DNA of 64,000 bases from Methylosinus sp. H3A. GTDB taxonomy: Bacteria; Pseudomonadota; Alphaproteobacteria; Rhizobiales; Beijerinckiaceae. Of this stretch, positions 41,085 to 49,253 are shown one piece after another. The notes below the pieces were generated by a model, which saw only the letters and a list, made by a program, of their open reading frames with translations, did not search any database and was not told the origin of the DNA. The translations under genes and the position numbers were made by a program. The stretch lies in contig NZ_JADNQW010000005.1 in assembly GCF_015709455.1 (NCBI RefSeq), positions 1,054,001-1,118,000 of the forward strand. Direction: 5' to 3'. The first letter of the stretch is position 1; each line of letters opens with the position of its first letter.

Positions 41085-42379
41085 GCGCCGTCCCCTCGGA
41101 TGATTTCCTCGACCAGATTCTCGCCAGAGCGAAAGAGGCCGGCGCCACGGCGGCGCAGGCGCTCACCAATCGCACGCGCTATTTCGAGATAGAGTTCGAT
41201 CACCGCAACGTCGATCTCGTCCGCTCCACGGAGAACGAGACGACGACGATCACTTTGTTCCGCGATGGAAAACGCGGCGGCGCGACGCTCAACGGCCGCC
41301 GGCCGGAGGAGGTGGAGGCCGCGATCCAGGCGGCGGCGACGGCGGCCGCGGCGGGCGTCGCCGATCCCGCCAATGACATCGCCGACGCGCCCTCCCTGCC
41401 GCCGGGCGATCACGGCCCCGCCGCGCCGGATCGCGCCGCCATGCGCGCGCAGATCGATGAATTTCTTGCGAGCCTGCCCGTGCGCCATCCGCTGCTGCGC
41501 CTGCGCGACAGCCTCTATACGTTTACCGAGCAGGAGACCGAATTCGCCAATTCGCGCGGCCTGCGTCAGCGCGAGCGTCGCGGCCGCCACGGCTATCGCG
41601 CCATGTTCATGGCCAAGGACGGACCGCTCACCACCTCTTTCAACGCCGTGGGCGGGAGCGCCTTCGCGCCCTTCGCCTCGCTCTACGAGGCCGCCGGGGT
41701 CGGGCGGCTGATGGCGGAATGCGAGCGCTCGCTGGAGCGCCGGCCGGTCGCGGGAAAATTCGTCGGCGATGTGATCGTCACGCCGCATTGCATGACCGGC
41801 CTCATGCCGTCGATCGCCGGCGCGCTCGCCGGCCCGACGCTGCTCGCCGGCTCCTCCCCCTATAAGGACAAGCGCGGCGAACGCATCGCCAGTCCGCTGT
41901 TCTCGCTCGACAACGCGCCGCGCTCCGCGGATTTCGCGGAAGGCTCGGATTTCGACGAATTCGGCGTGCCCACGCGCGATCTGCCGATCATCGAGGACGG
42001 CGTGCTGAAGGATTTCCTCATCGGCTATTTCTTCTCGCGCAAGCTCGGCATGCCGCAGACGGCGGGCGTGCGCAACAGCCGCGTGCGGCCGGGCGAAACG
42101 AGCCTTTCCGATATGATCGCAGGCGTGAAGCGCGGAATTTTATTCTCCCGCTTCTCCGGCGGCGCGCCCAACGACAATCTGGATTTTTCTGGAATCGCCA
42201 AAAACTCGTTCTATATCGAGGACGGCGAGGTGAGGCACGCCTCGAGCGAGACCATGGTGAGCGGGAATTTCCAACAATTGCTGCAAGATATTCACGCCGT
42301 ATCGAAAGAGGTCGTGAATTTCGGCGATTGCGCCTATCCGTTCGTCGCCGCCTCGGGCGTGACCATTTCGTCGAAATGA
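41081..42379 (+). CDS. tldE: TldE/PmbA metalloprotease partner
   Basis: A 432-residue U62-family subunit without the HExxxH motif, as expected for TldE (PmbA). Conserved regions: QALTNRTRYFEIEFDHRNVD, GFAAA-type TTSFNAVGG, VGDVIVTPHCMTGLMPSIAG, FDEFGVPTRDLPIIEDGVLK and FSGIAKNSFYIEDGEV. It completes the TldD/E heterodimer. GGGAGG lies in the end of tldD, seven bases before the ATG at 41081, and the overlap indicates coupled translation. Confidence 0.93.
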   Translation: MSAVPSDDFLDQILARAKEAGATAAQALTNRTRYFEIEFDHRNVDLVRSTENETTTITLFRDGKRGGATLNGRRPEEVEAAIQAAATAAAAGVADPANDIADAPSLPPGDHGPAAPDRAAMRAQIDEFLASLPVRHPLLRLRDSLYTFTEQETEFANSRGLRQRERRGRHGYRAMFMAKDGPLTTSFNAVGGSAFAPFASLYEAAGVGRLMAECERSLERRPVAGKFVGDVIVTPHCMTGLMPSIAGALAGPTLLAGSSPYKDKRGERIASPLFSLDNAPRSADFAEGSDFDEFGVPTRDLPIIEDGVLKDFLIGYFFSRKLGMPQTAGVRNSRVRPGETSLSDMIAGVKRGILFSRFSGGAPNDNLDFSGIAKNSFYIEDGEVRHASSETMVSGNFQQLLQDIHAVSKEVVNFGDCAYPFVAASGVTISSK

Positions 42380-42395
42380 GGAGCCGGCGCCGCCG

Positions 42396-42938
42396 ATGAC
42401 TGGAGGGAGTTTCTTGGTCTATCGCCCCTGGTTTTCCGGTCCGAGATTTTTCGGCCTCGCGGCGGTCGTGGCCGCCCTGGCGCTCGACCAGGCCCATAAA
42501 TTCTGGATGCTGAACGTCTTCGACATCGGCCTGCGGCAGCCGATTCGCCTCACTTCCTTTCTCGATCTCGTGCTGTCGTGGAATTTCGGCGTCTCCTATT
42601 CGCTGCTCTCCTCACAGACCGGAGCGACGCGCGCGCTGCTGGTGGCGTTCCAATTGTCGATCGTCGGCTGCCTCGCCTATTGGCTGTGGCGGGCGCCGCG
42701 GCGGCTGACGGCGGCGGGGCTCGGCCTCGTCGTGGGCGGCGCGCTCGGCAATGTCGCGGACCGGCTCACGCGCGGGGCCGTGGCGGATTTCTTCTTCTTT
42801 CACACGGCTTTGCCGGTGGGGCCGCTCGCCAATTACGTGTTCAATGTCGCCGATGCGGCGATTTTTCTCGGCGTCCTGCTGCTGCTGCTCGAGAGCTTTC
42901 GCGCCGGCGCCCCGCGACCCACCCCGGCGGCCGGATAG
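42396..42938 (+). CDS. lspA: Signal peptidase II
   Basis: A 180-residue, four-TM aspartyl protease that cleaves prolipoprotein signal peptides. The catalytic aspartates are D122 in GALGNVADRLTRGAVADFF and D153 in NYVFNVADAAIFLGV; the N-terminal ALDQAHKFWML and SWNFGVSYSLL are also typical. The ATG at 42396 has GAGGAG upstream at a long spacing. A TTG six codons later, with GGAGGGAG seven bases before it, may be the true start. It lies 16 bp after tldE. Confidence 0.9.
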   Translation: MTGGSFLVYRPWFSGPRFFGLAAVVAALALDQAHKFWMLNVFDIGLRQPIRLTSFLDLVLSWNFGVSYSLLSSQTGATRALLVAFQLSIVGCLAYWLWRAPRRLTAAGLGLVVGGALGNVADRLTRGAVADFFFFHTALPVGPLANYVFNVADAAIFLGVLLLLLESFRAGAPRPTPAAG

Positions 42939-43071
42939 ATTTCGCGACGATTTCGGCTGGCCCGGAGGGCCGCGCGCCTCTAAAATGCCAATAAGCGGGC
43001 CGTAACAATGCGGCTCTGGGAATCGCGCGCACTCCGGCACGGGACCGCGCGCACGGGAGGAGTTCTGGGCG

Positions 43072-43692
43072 ATGAAACGGGCGACAGCCTCTCTGCGTCG
43101 GGCGCCGGCATGCGTCGGGCTCGCGATGGTTCTTCTCGGCGGAGCGGGCCTCGCCCCGGCCTGCGCCTATGACGACAAATCGACGGTCACCTCGGTCCTC
43201 GGCTTCATCGGCGTCTATTCGGACGATGAGGAAAGTCAGAAAATCGTGTTTCGCGAGCATCCCAAGCTCGTCGTGCCGCCCAATCGCCAGGGGCTTCCCT
43301 CGCCGCAGGCGGAGAGTGAGCGGCCCGCCTCCTGGCCGGTCGATCAGGAGATCGCCCGGCGCAAGGGCGCTCAGGCGCCGGCGCGCCAGCCCGGCCTCAA
43401 TGAAAATCCCAATGTCGCCGGCTCCAAGAACGGAGAGCGCGACGGCCCGCGCAAATGTCTCGTCGCGGCCTCGGACGGCCATTGCACCATCACCACCGAC
43501 GCCGACGAGCCCGGCGCGAGCGCCACCAAGACGCGCGGCGCCGGCGAGGCCTCGGCGCGGTCCTATCTGACGGAGCCGCCGCAGGCCTATCGCCAGAAGG
43601 TCGCCGGCGGCAAGGGCGCCAAGGAAGCAGAGGAAAAATCCGATTGGACCAATCCCGTGGGGATGATCGGCAAGCTTTTCGGCGGCTCCTGA
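43072..43692 (+). CDS. Secreted protein of unknown function
   Basis: A 206-residue protein with a signal peptide (about residues 1-32, ending PACAY). The mature chain is hydrophilic and low in secondary-structure cues, with two cysteines (PRKCLVAASDGHCTITTD), and ends with WTNPVGMIGKLFGGS, which might anchor or pack a helix. GGAGG precedes the ATG. Similar proteins often follow lspA in Rhizobiales, but no function is established. It may be co-transcribed with lspA, 133 bp upstream. Confidence 0.7.
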   Translation: MKRATASLRRAPACVGLAMVLLGGAGLAPACAYDDKSTVTSVLGFIGVYSDDEESQKIVFREHPKLVVPPNRQGLPSPQAESERPASWPVDQEIARRKGAQAPARQPGLNENPNVAGSKNGERDGPRKCLVAASDGHCTITTDADEPGASATKTRGAGEASARSYLTEPPQAYRQKVAGGKGAKEAEEKSDWTNPVGMIGKLFGGS

Positions 43693-43716
43693 GCCGCCGA
43701 GCGCGAGCCTCCCTCC

Positions 43717-44100
43717 TCAGCCGCCGCTCAGCACGATGCGGCGATGCGCCGGCTGCAGCGGGGCGGGCGTTCATCGGGAACAGCGTCTCGAAGGCGTCTA
43801 TGTCGGCCTTCGCCACGGCCACCGGCTGAGCGAAGACGTACCAATGCACCACTTCCGAGCAGGGCGGCGTGGTGAGCGAACCCTCGTAACGGAAGAATTT
43901 CCGTCCCTTGGGCAGCAGAGCGGAGGCGTCGACAGGCGCCTTTAGCGCCGTCTTGCCCTCCTCCTTCGGCGCGGCGGCCATCACCGCCGACAAAGCCTTG
44001 TTCGGCGCGCCGGCGACGAGGAAAGAGCCGACCACCAGAAGATCGGCGATCTCGACGATGCGATCACGACAATCGCCATGCGCCTATCGGCCACGGCAAC
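43717..44100 (-). pseudogene. Remnant of an alpha-carbonic anhydrase
   Basis: The leftward frame encodes LVVGSFLVAGAPNKALSAVM and KFFRYEGSLTTPPCSEVVHW followed by AFETLFPMNARP, i.e. the C-terminal third of a periplasmic alpha-carbonic anhydrase. The N-terminal two thirds, with the three zinc-binding histidines, are missing. After NARP the frame shifts by one base near 43766: the other frame reads LQPAHRRIVLSGG and then the stop at 43717-43719. The right boundary is approximate. The gene is truncated and frameshifted, so it is inactive. Confidence 0.75.
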
Positions 44101-44292
44101 GCTAGCGGCGGGCGCGGCGCCTGACACGCATCGCATTCGTGCTTATATAGGCCGAATGCTTCCGTCGAAGCGTCCGGGAAAGACCCCGAGGCCGAACTGG
44201 CGCCGATTTCTCTTGGCCGTTTTTTCTCGGCCGGGCGGCGCACGCCTTGACGCCGGACGCGGTCGAACGCGCTATAGCGAGGAAAAATTATC

Positions 44293-45717
44293 ATGCCGAT
44301 GACACAGCCGGGGGCCGAGGCGATCGCGGCCGATCATGCCGCAAGCTCCGCCGTCGCCAGCTCCGCCGCCGCCAAAACCGAGGCCGTGCGCGCCGGAGCC
44401 GCCAAGAGCGAGAGCGCGGCCGCGGGCGTCGTCCATTCGCGTCTCGCCAACGGGCTCGAGATCGTCGTCATCGCCGACCGCCGCGCGCCGGTCGTCACCC
44501 ATATGATCTGGTATCGCAACGGCTCCGCCGACGATCCGCTCGGCAAGTCGGGAATCGCGCATTTCCTCGAGCATCTGATGTTCAAAGGCACGCACGCCCA
44601 TCCGCAGGGCGAGTTCTCCAATCTCGTCTCCGAGCTCGGCGGCCAGGAGAACGCCTTCACCAGCTATGACTATACGGCTTATTTCCAGCGCATCGGCAAA
44701 GAGCACCTCGGCACGCTGATGGAGTTCGAGGCCGACCGCATGACCAATCTCGTGCTCTCCGACGAGGTGGTGGGGCCGGAGCGCGAAGTCGTGCTCGAGG
44801 AGCGCCGCATGCGCACCGAGAACGACCCCTCCGCCCAGCTCGACGAGGCGGTGCAGGCGGCGCTTTTCCCGCACCACCCCTATGGGACGCCGATCATCGG
44901 CTGGGGCCATGAGATCGAGACGCTCGGCCGCGAGGACGCGCTTCATTATTATCATCGCTTCTATACGCCCGAGAACGCCATACTGATCGTCGCCGGCGAC
45001 GTCGACTTCGAGACCGTGCGCGATCTCGCCGAGAAGACCTATGGCCGCATCCCCGCGAGCGACGACGCGCCGAACCGCAAGCGCCCGCGCGAGCCGGAGC
45101 CGCGCGCCCATCGGCTGGTGACGCTCGCCGACGAGAAGGTCGAGCAGCCGACGCATGAGCGCGTCTTCCTCGTGCCCTCCTATACGACCGGCGCGCCCGG
45201 CGCGGCCGAGACGCTCGAAGTCCTCGCCCATGTGCTGGGCGGCGGCCCGTCGAGCGTGCTCTACGATTCGCTCGTGGTGGAGCAGAAGGTCGCGGTCAAC
45301 GCCGGCGCCTATTACATGGGCTCGGCGCTGGACGACACGCGCTTCTGGGTCTTCGCCACGCCCGGCCCCGGCGTCTCGCTGGAGCAGCTCGACGACGCCA
45401 TAGACGCGGCGCTCGAGAAATTCGCGGCGACCGAGATCGCCGAAGCCGATCTGAAGCGCGCCAAGAACCGGCTCGTCGCCGAGGCGGTCTATGCGCAGGA
45501 CAGCCAAGTGTCGCTCGCCCGCTGGTATGGCGAGACGCTCGCCACCGGCCTCGCGGTGGAGGACGTAGCCGCCTGGCCGGAGCGCATCGACGCGGTCACC
45601 GCCGAAGACATAGCGACCGCTTCCCGCAAATGGCTGCAGAAGCGCCGGGCCGTCACCGGCTTCCTCGAGTCCGAAGAGCAGGACCAAGCCAAAGACGAAG
45701 CCGAGCTCGCCGCCTGA
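44293..45717 (+). CDS. M16 zinc peptidase, active subunit
   Basis: A 474-residue pitrilysin-family peptidase with the inverted zinc motif HFLEH at residues 90-94 and the third ligand E170 exactly 76 residues on (VVLEERRMRTENDP). VTHMIWYRNGSADDPLGKSG and ENAFTSYDYTAYFQ are family hallmarks. The first 45 residues are Ala-rich and resemble a poor signal or low-complexity leader. GAGGAAAA lies before the ATG. It pairs with the inactive M16 protein 17 bp downstream, as in many Proteobacteria. Cytoplasmic versus periplasmic location is unclear. Confidence 0.9.
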   Translation: MPMTQPGAEAIAADHAASSAVASSAAAKTEAVRAGAAKSESAAAGVVHSRLANGLEIVVIADRRAPVVTHMIWYRNGSADDPLGKSGIAHFLEHLMFKGTHAHPQGEFSNLVSELGGQENAFTSYDYTAYFQRIGKEHLGTLMEFEADRMTNLVLSDEVVGPEREVVLEERRMRTENDPSAQLDEAVQAALFPHHPYGTPIIGWGHEIETLGREDALHYYHRFYTPENAILIVAGDVDFETVRDLAEKTYGRIPASDDAPNRKRPREPEPRAHRLVTLADEKVEQPTHERVFLVPSYTTGAPGAAETLEVLAHVLGGGPSSVLYDSLVVEQKVAVNAGAYYMGSALDDTRFWVFATPGPGVSLEQLDDAIDAALEKFAATEIAEADLKRAKNRLVAEAVYAQDSQVSLARWYGETLATGLAVEDVAAWPERIDAVTAEDIATASRKWLQKRRAVTGFLESEEQDQAKDEAELAA

Positions 45718-45734
45718 CATCGGAGCTTAATTCA

Positions 45735-47015
45735 ATGACAGCCCACGCCATTCCGCCTGTGCGCAGCCGCGCCGAGACCATTCAGCGCGTCGTCACGCCC
45801 GGCGGGATCGAAGCCTGGCTCGTCGAGAGCTACGCCGTTCCGCTCATCGCGCTCGAATTCGCCATGCGCGGCGGCGCCTCCCAGGATCCGGCCGGCAAGG
45901 CTGGACTCTCGACGCTGCTCGCCGGTCTGCTCGACGAGGGCGCCGGCCCCTATGACGCGCGCGCCTTTCATCTCGCCATCGAAGATTTGGCGATTCGCCT
46001 CGGCTTCGGCTGCGACCGGGACTCGATCTCCGGCCATATGCAGACGCTCGCCCGCAATCGCGACGAGGCCTTCGAGCTGCTGCGTCTCGCGCTCTGCGAG
46101 CCCCGGCTCGAGCAACAGGCGATCGACCGCGTGCGCGGGCAGATCACCGCGGGGCTGAAGCGCGACGCCAATGACCCGGATGCGCTGGTCGCCCGGGCCT
46201 TCCGCGAGGCCGCCTTCCCGAATCACCCTTATGGCCTGCCGGTGCGCGGCGATGCGGCGAGCCTCGAAAGTCTGTCGCGCGACGATCTCGAGGCGCTGCG
46301 GACCCGCCTGCTGGCGCGCAGCGATCTCAAAATCGCCGTCGTCGGCGCGATCGACGCGGCGACGCTCGCCGCCAAGCTCGACGCGACCTTCGGCGCGCTG
46401 CCGCAGCAGAGCCTGCTGACGCCCGTCGCCGAGATCGACATTCACGCGCTCGGCGAGCGCCGCATCATCGATCTCGACGTGCCACAATCGGCGATCCGCT
46501 TCGGCCGGCCGGGCATGCAGCGCCACGATCCCGATTATTTCGGCGCCGTGGTGATCAACCATATTCTCGGCGGAGGCGTGTTCACGGCGCGGCTCTTCAA
46601 CGAGGTGCGCGAGAAGCGCGGCCTCGCCTATTCGGTCTATTCGCATCTCAACGAATATGACAAATGCGCCATGCTGGTCGGCGGCGCGGCGACGAAGAAC
46701 GAACGCGCCCGCGAGTCGCTGGAGGTGATCCAGCGCCAATTCGCCGATCTCGCCAATGAGGGCCCGAGCGAGGACGAGCTCGACAAGGCGAGGAAATATC
46801 TGACCGGCTCCTATGCGCTGCGCTTCGACACATCGACGAAGATCGCCGGCCAGCTGGTCAATCTCCAGCTCGACGGATTCGAGCCGTCCTATCTCGACGA
46901 GCGCAATGGCAGGATAGACGCGGTGAAGCTCGACGATGCGCGGCGTGTGGCCAAGCGGCTGCTCGGCGACGGCGAGCTGCTGGTGTCGATCGCCGGACGA
47001 CCGCAGGGTCTCTAG
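45735..47015 (+). CDS. M16 peptidase-like protein, inactive partner
   Basis: A 426-residue M16-fold protein. The zinc motif is absent (AGLSTLLAGLLDEG in its place), but the R/Y substrate-binding pair of the C-terminal half is retained (LFNEVREKRGLAYSVYSHLN). It probably forms a heterodimer with the active subunit encoded 17 bp upstream. The ATG at 45735 matches the family N-terminus. A perfect nine-base hairpin (47023-47043) follows the stop by eight bases. Confidence 0.9.
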   Translation: MTAHAIPPVRSRAETIQRVVTPGGIEAWLVESYAVPLIALEFAMRGGASQDPAGKAGLSTLLAGLLDEGAGPYDARAFHLAIEDLAIRLGFGCDRDSISGHMQTLARNRDEAFELLRLALCEPRLEQQAIDRVRGQITAGLKRDANDPDALVARAFREAAFPNHPYGLPVRGDAASLESLSRDDLEALRTRLLARSDLKIAVVGAIDAATLAAKLDATFGALPQQSLLTPVAEIDIHALGERRIIDLDVPQSAIRFGRPGMQRHDPDYFGAVVINHILGGGVFTARLFNEVREKRGLAYSVYSHLNEYDKCAMLVGGAATKNERARESLEVIQRQFADLANEGPSEDELDKARKYLTGSYALRFDTSTKIAGQLVNLQLDGFEPSYLDERNGRIDAVKLDDARRVAKRLLGDGELLVSIAGRPQGL

Positions 47016-47022
47016 AACCTTT

Positions 47023-47043
47023 CCGTGTTTCATCGAAACACGG
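47023..47043. terminator. Hairpin after the M16 operon
   Basis: CCGTGTTTC-ATC-GAAACACGG, perfect arms, immediately after the stop of the M16 pair. There is no following T-tract, so it may stabilise the mRNA end rather than terminate on its own. Confidence 0.45.
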
Positions 47044-47170
47044 AGAGACTCCAGGCTTTTGTTTTGACGCGTTTCCAACGCCGAATCGGCATCCACTTCG
47101 GCTGGAAACGCTCTCGCCCGCGGCGACCGCGCAACTGCGGTCTTTTTCTCGGCAATTCAGCGATCTTCTG

Positions 47171-47205
47171 CAAAAGAAAACGGGCGCCGCAACGTGCGGC
47201 GCCCG
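47171..47205 (-). terminator. Rho-independent terminator, leftward (distal)
   Basis: Perfect ten-base arms CGGGCGCCGC and GCGGCGCCCG with loop AACGT. On the minus strand the stem is followed by TTTTCTTTTG. It is the second of two tandem leftward terminators. Confidence 0.7.
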
Positions 47206-47218
47206 ACGGATCGTCATG

Positions 47219-47249
47219 AAAAAAGGGGTTCGGCTGACGCCGAACCCCT
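47219..47249 (-). terminator. Rho-independent terminator, leftward (proximal)
   Basis: Perfect eleven-base arms AGGGGTTCGGC and GCCGAACCCCT with loop TGAC. On the minus strand the stem is followed by six T residues. It ends transcription arriving from the AT-rich interval or from the kinase gene at 47607. Confidence 0.75.
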
Positions 47250-47606
47250 GCGCCGTTGCAAATTCCGTCGGGGAATAATTTATCCACTATCGATCGACTA
47301 CATCTCTTCTTTAGCGCGCCCCGATCGTAAAGGAAACAACCTAATATAGATCTCTAGCAGAAAGACGACGCGTGTTGCTCGTAGGTAACACTAGTACTTA
47401 TACTATAGGATGATTACTTTTAGTGATGTTACTTGGTACTAATACTAATCTTGCTGGCAAGCTCGTTTACTTTCAGCGGCTTCTGCGGAGACAAGGGAAT
47501 GCTTTGGCGTAGCCATTCGTTTCTCCCCCGTTACCGATTCGCCCGAGGGCCGATAATTTTGCTCATTTCGGTATGACACACCAGTCACACTGCCGAGCAA
47601 CGCCCG
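47250..47606. other. AT-rich intergenic island
   Basis: About 360 bp with visibly lower GC than all surrounding DNA and no convincing open frame. It holds an imperfect 20-bp direct repeat (47385-47405 and 47428-47447, 43 bp apart, core GTACT-ATACTA) and a DnaA-box-like TTATCCACT at 47280-47288; a second, CTATCCACA, overlaps the kinase stop at 47607-47615. It could be the 3' leader of the kinase transcript, a small RNA gene ending at the tandem terminators, or an acquired fragment. Confidence 0.45.
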
Positions 47607-48704
47607 CTATCCACAGGCCTCGGCGGCCAGAGGCAGAGCTAGCTTGAACGCCGCCCCGCCGGCGTCGCTCGCCTCCGACCAGACGCGACCGCAGGGGGCC
47701 TCGACGATGGCGCGCGGCTCGGAGCGCCGCGTCACGGGCGAAGCCAGGGCGGCGACGCCGGCGTCGCGGATTTCGACGGCGATCTCGCCGCCGCTCGTCG
47801 AAGTGGCGACGATCAGTCGGGGCCGGCGCGACGCGCTCGCCGCCTCCGCCGCGCTGCGCAAGAAATCGATCACCAGCTGCTCGATCTGGGATCGGTCTCC
47901 GAACACGAGATCGCGCTCCGCTCGCAGGCGCAGCTCGGCATGCACGGCCTCGCCGGCGTCACGGCGGACGGTCTCCCATGCATCGCGGATCAGCTCGTGC
48001 AGGGCGATCTCTTCCGGCTTCTGTTCGTCGTGAGCGAACAGCTCGCGCCATTCGCCGACGAGCCGCGCGGCGCGACACAATTGCGCGCCGGCGCGGTCCA
48101 TCGCGGCCAGCTGGTCATCCGAGCGCGATCCGCCGCCCAGCGTCGCCTGACGGCGCGCGGCCTGAAGATAGGCGGTGGCGGCAGTAAGTGGCTGATTGAT
48201 CTCGTGCGCGAAGCCGACCGCCTGGCTTTCTAGCGTCCTCAATCGCTCCGCATTGCGGTGCAGCTCCTGCGCTTCGCCGAGGTCTTGCGCGAAAGCCACT
48301 CCTCGCGCGTCTCTCTCGTCGAGCCCGACGAAGAGGAGCCGCAGCCGCGCGCGCCTGCCGTCCTTGCGCGTGAACTCCGTCTCGACGAAGCCGGCGCCGC
48401 TTTCGGCGGGCGATTGGAGCCGCGTCGCCTTCCGCCAATCGATCCGGCCGGCTCGCAGATCCTCACGCCCATAGCCGATCATCCGGAGAAATTCGTCATT
48501 GGCGTCGGTCACCACGCCGCAGCTGCTCCAACGGAAGGCGCCGACCAGGCCGCCCTCCCACAGGGCGCGCAAACAGGCTTCGCCGCCGGCGAAACACGTT
48601 ACGCTCGTCTCGTCGCGGGGACGGGCGCGCGACGCGACGAATTCGCGGCATCGGACGAAGAGAGTCGTCAGGGCTCGGAGCCCCGCGGCGACGGTGGCGC
48701 TCAT
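47607..48704 (-). CDS. PAS-domain sensor kinase-like protein with degenerate ATPase domain
   Basis: A 365-residue soluble protein. A PAS domain (about 45-145, GVVTDANDEFLRMIGYGRED) is followed by a HisKA helix with the phospho-acceptor H167 in AVGFAHEINQPLTAATAYLQ. The ATP-binding part is atypical: the N-box reads IDFLRSAAEAA instead of NLLxNA, the G1 region is RDAGVAAL instead of DxGxGI, and no G2 box is evident. ATP binding is therefore doubtful; it might be trans-phosphorylated or act as a phosphatase or scaffold. No response regulator is adjacent. The start at 48704 gives a compact protein; the frame stays open upstream without family similarity. Confidence 0.68.
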   Translation of the reverse strand: MSATVAAGLRALTTLFVRCREFVASRARPRDETSVTCFAGGEACLRALWEGGLVGAFRWSSCGVVTDANDEFLRMIGYGREDLRAGRIDWRKATRLQSPAESGAGFVETEFTRKDGRRARLRLLFVGLDERDARGVAFAQDLGEAQELHRNAERLRTLESQAVGFAHEINQPLTAATAYLQAARRQATLGGGSRSDDQLAAMDRAGAQLCRAARLVGEWRELFAHDEQKPEEIALHELIRDAWETVRRDAGEAVHAELRLRAERDLVFGDRSQIEQLVIDFLRSAAEAASASRRPRLIVATSTSGGEIAVEIRDAGVAALASPVTRRSEPRAIVEAPCGRVWSEASDAGGAAFKLALPLAAEACG

Positions 48705-49253
48705 ACGTCGCGTCGCTCCTGCGGCTCCAAAAAACGCCTCTTGCTCGGCACAAGCACTTTCCAAAAACCATCCAATGCGACGACGTAAGACTGGCGCAGA
48801 ACATTTGTTTTGGCAATCCGTCCGTGCTGGGGGCGTCCGTGCAGGGCGCCCCCGAGTGTCGGCGCAGCCCGCTACCGACCGCCGCCCGGCCGACATTTCT
48901 CGCGTGCTTTTCCGGATCATCCCGAAATTACGATGGAAACCGCAACTCCAGCAATAATCGAAGAAATCGACGAGGCCCATTTTCGACGACCCGCTGACGC
49001 GCGCACAGCGGGAATCCCTAGATTGAGATGGATTTCCCGGTCGTTGACGGCTTTTCCCTTATCAGCGCAGGGATCGGCCTCGACATGGAGGAACGCATAG
49101 GCGCGAATAGCCGGTCTCCTTCGCCTGCTGCTCGGAGCGAGTCTCCCCCGTCGGCGCAACGCCGGCGACAGTGATCTCGGGAAGCGCTTCCCTTCGCGTT
49201 GGCGGCGGCGGCCGCGAGCACGCCCGCGCTGCGCATGAATATGTCGCGAGAGA
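48705..49253. other. Gene-poor interval
   Basis: 549 bp between the kinase start and the second RND gene stop. A 55-codon frame from 48933 to 49100 (+) starts METATPAIIEEIDEAHFRRP but lacks a ribosome-binding site. A minus-strand frame nearby (AYAFLHVEADPCADKGKAVN at about 49045-49105) looks like coding sequence but has no complete gene around it and may be a remnant. No function can be supported. Confidence 0.35.

Noticed and set aside
47280..47615. Replication origin
   Set aside because: Only two DnaA-box-like 9-mers and AT-richness; flanking genes are not those usually near alphaproteobacterial oriC, so it is kept only as an observation.
48933..49100. Possible small peptide gene (PqqA- or methanobactin-like) upstream of the RND genes
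   Set aside because: The frame has no ribosome-binding site and none of the PqqA Glu/Tyr core or the paired Cys motif of methanobactin precursors.
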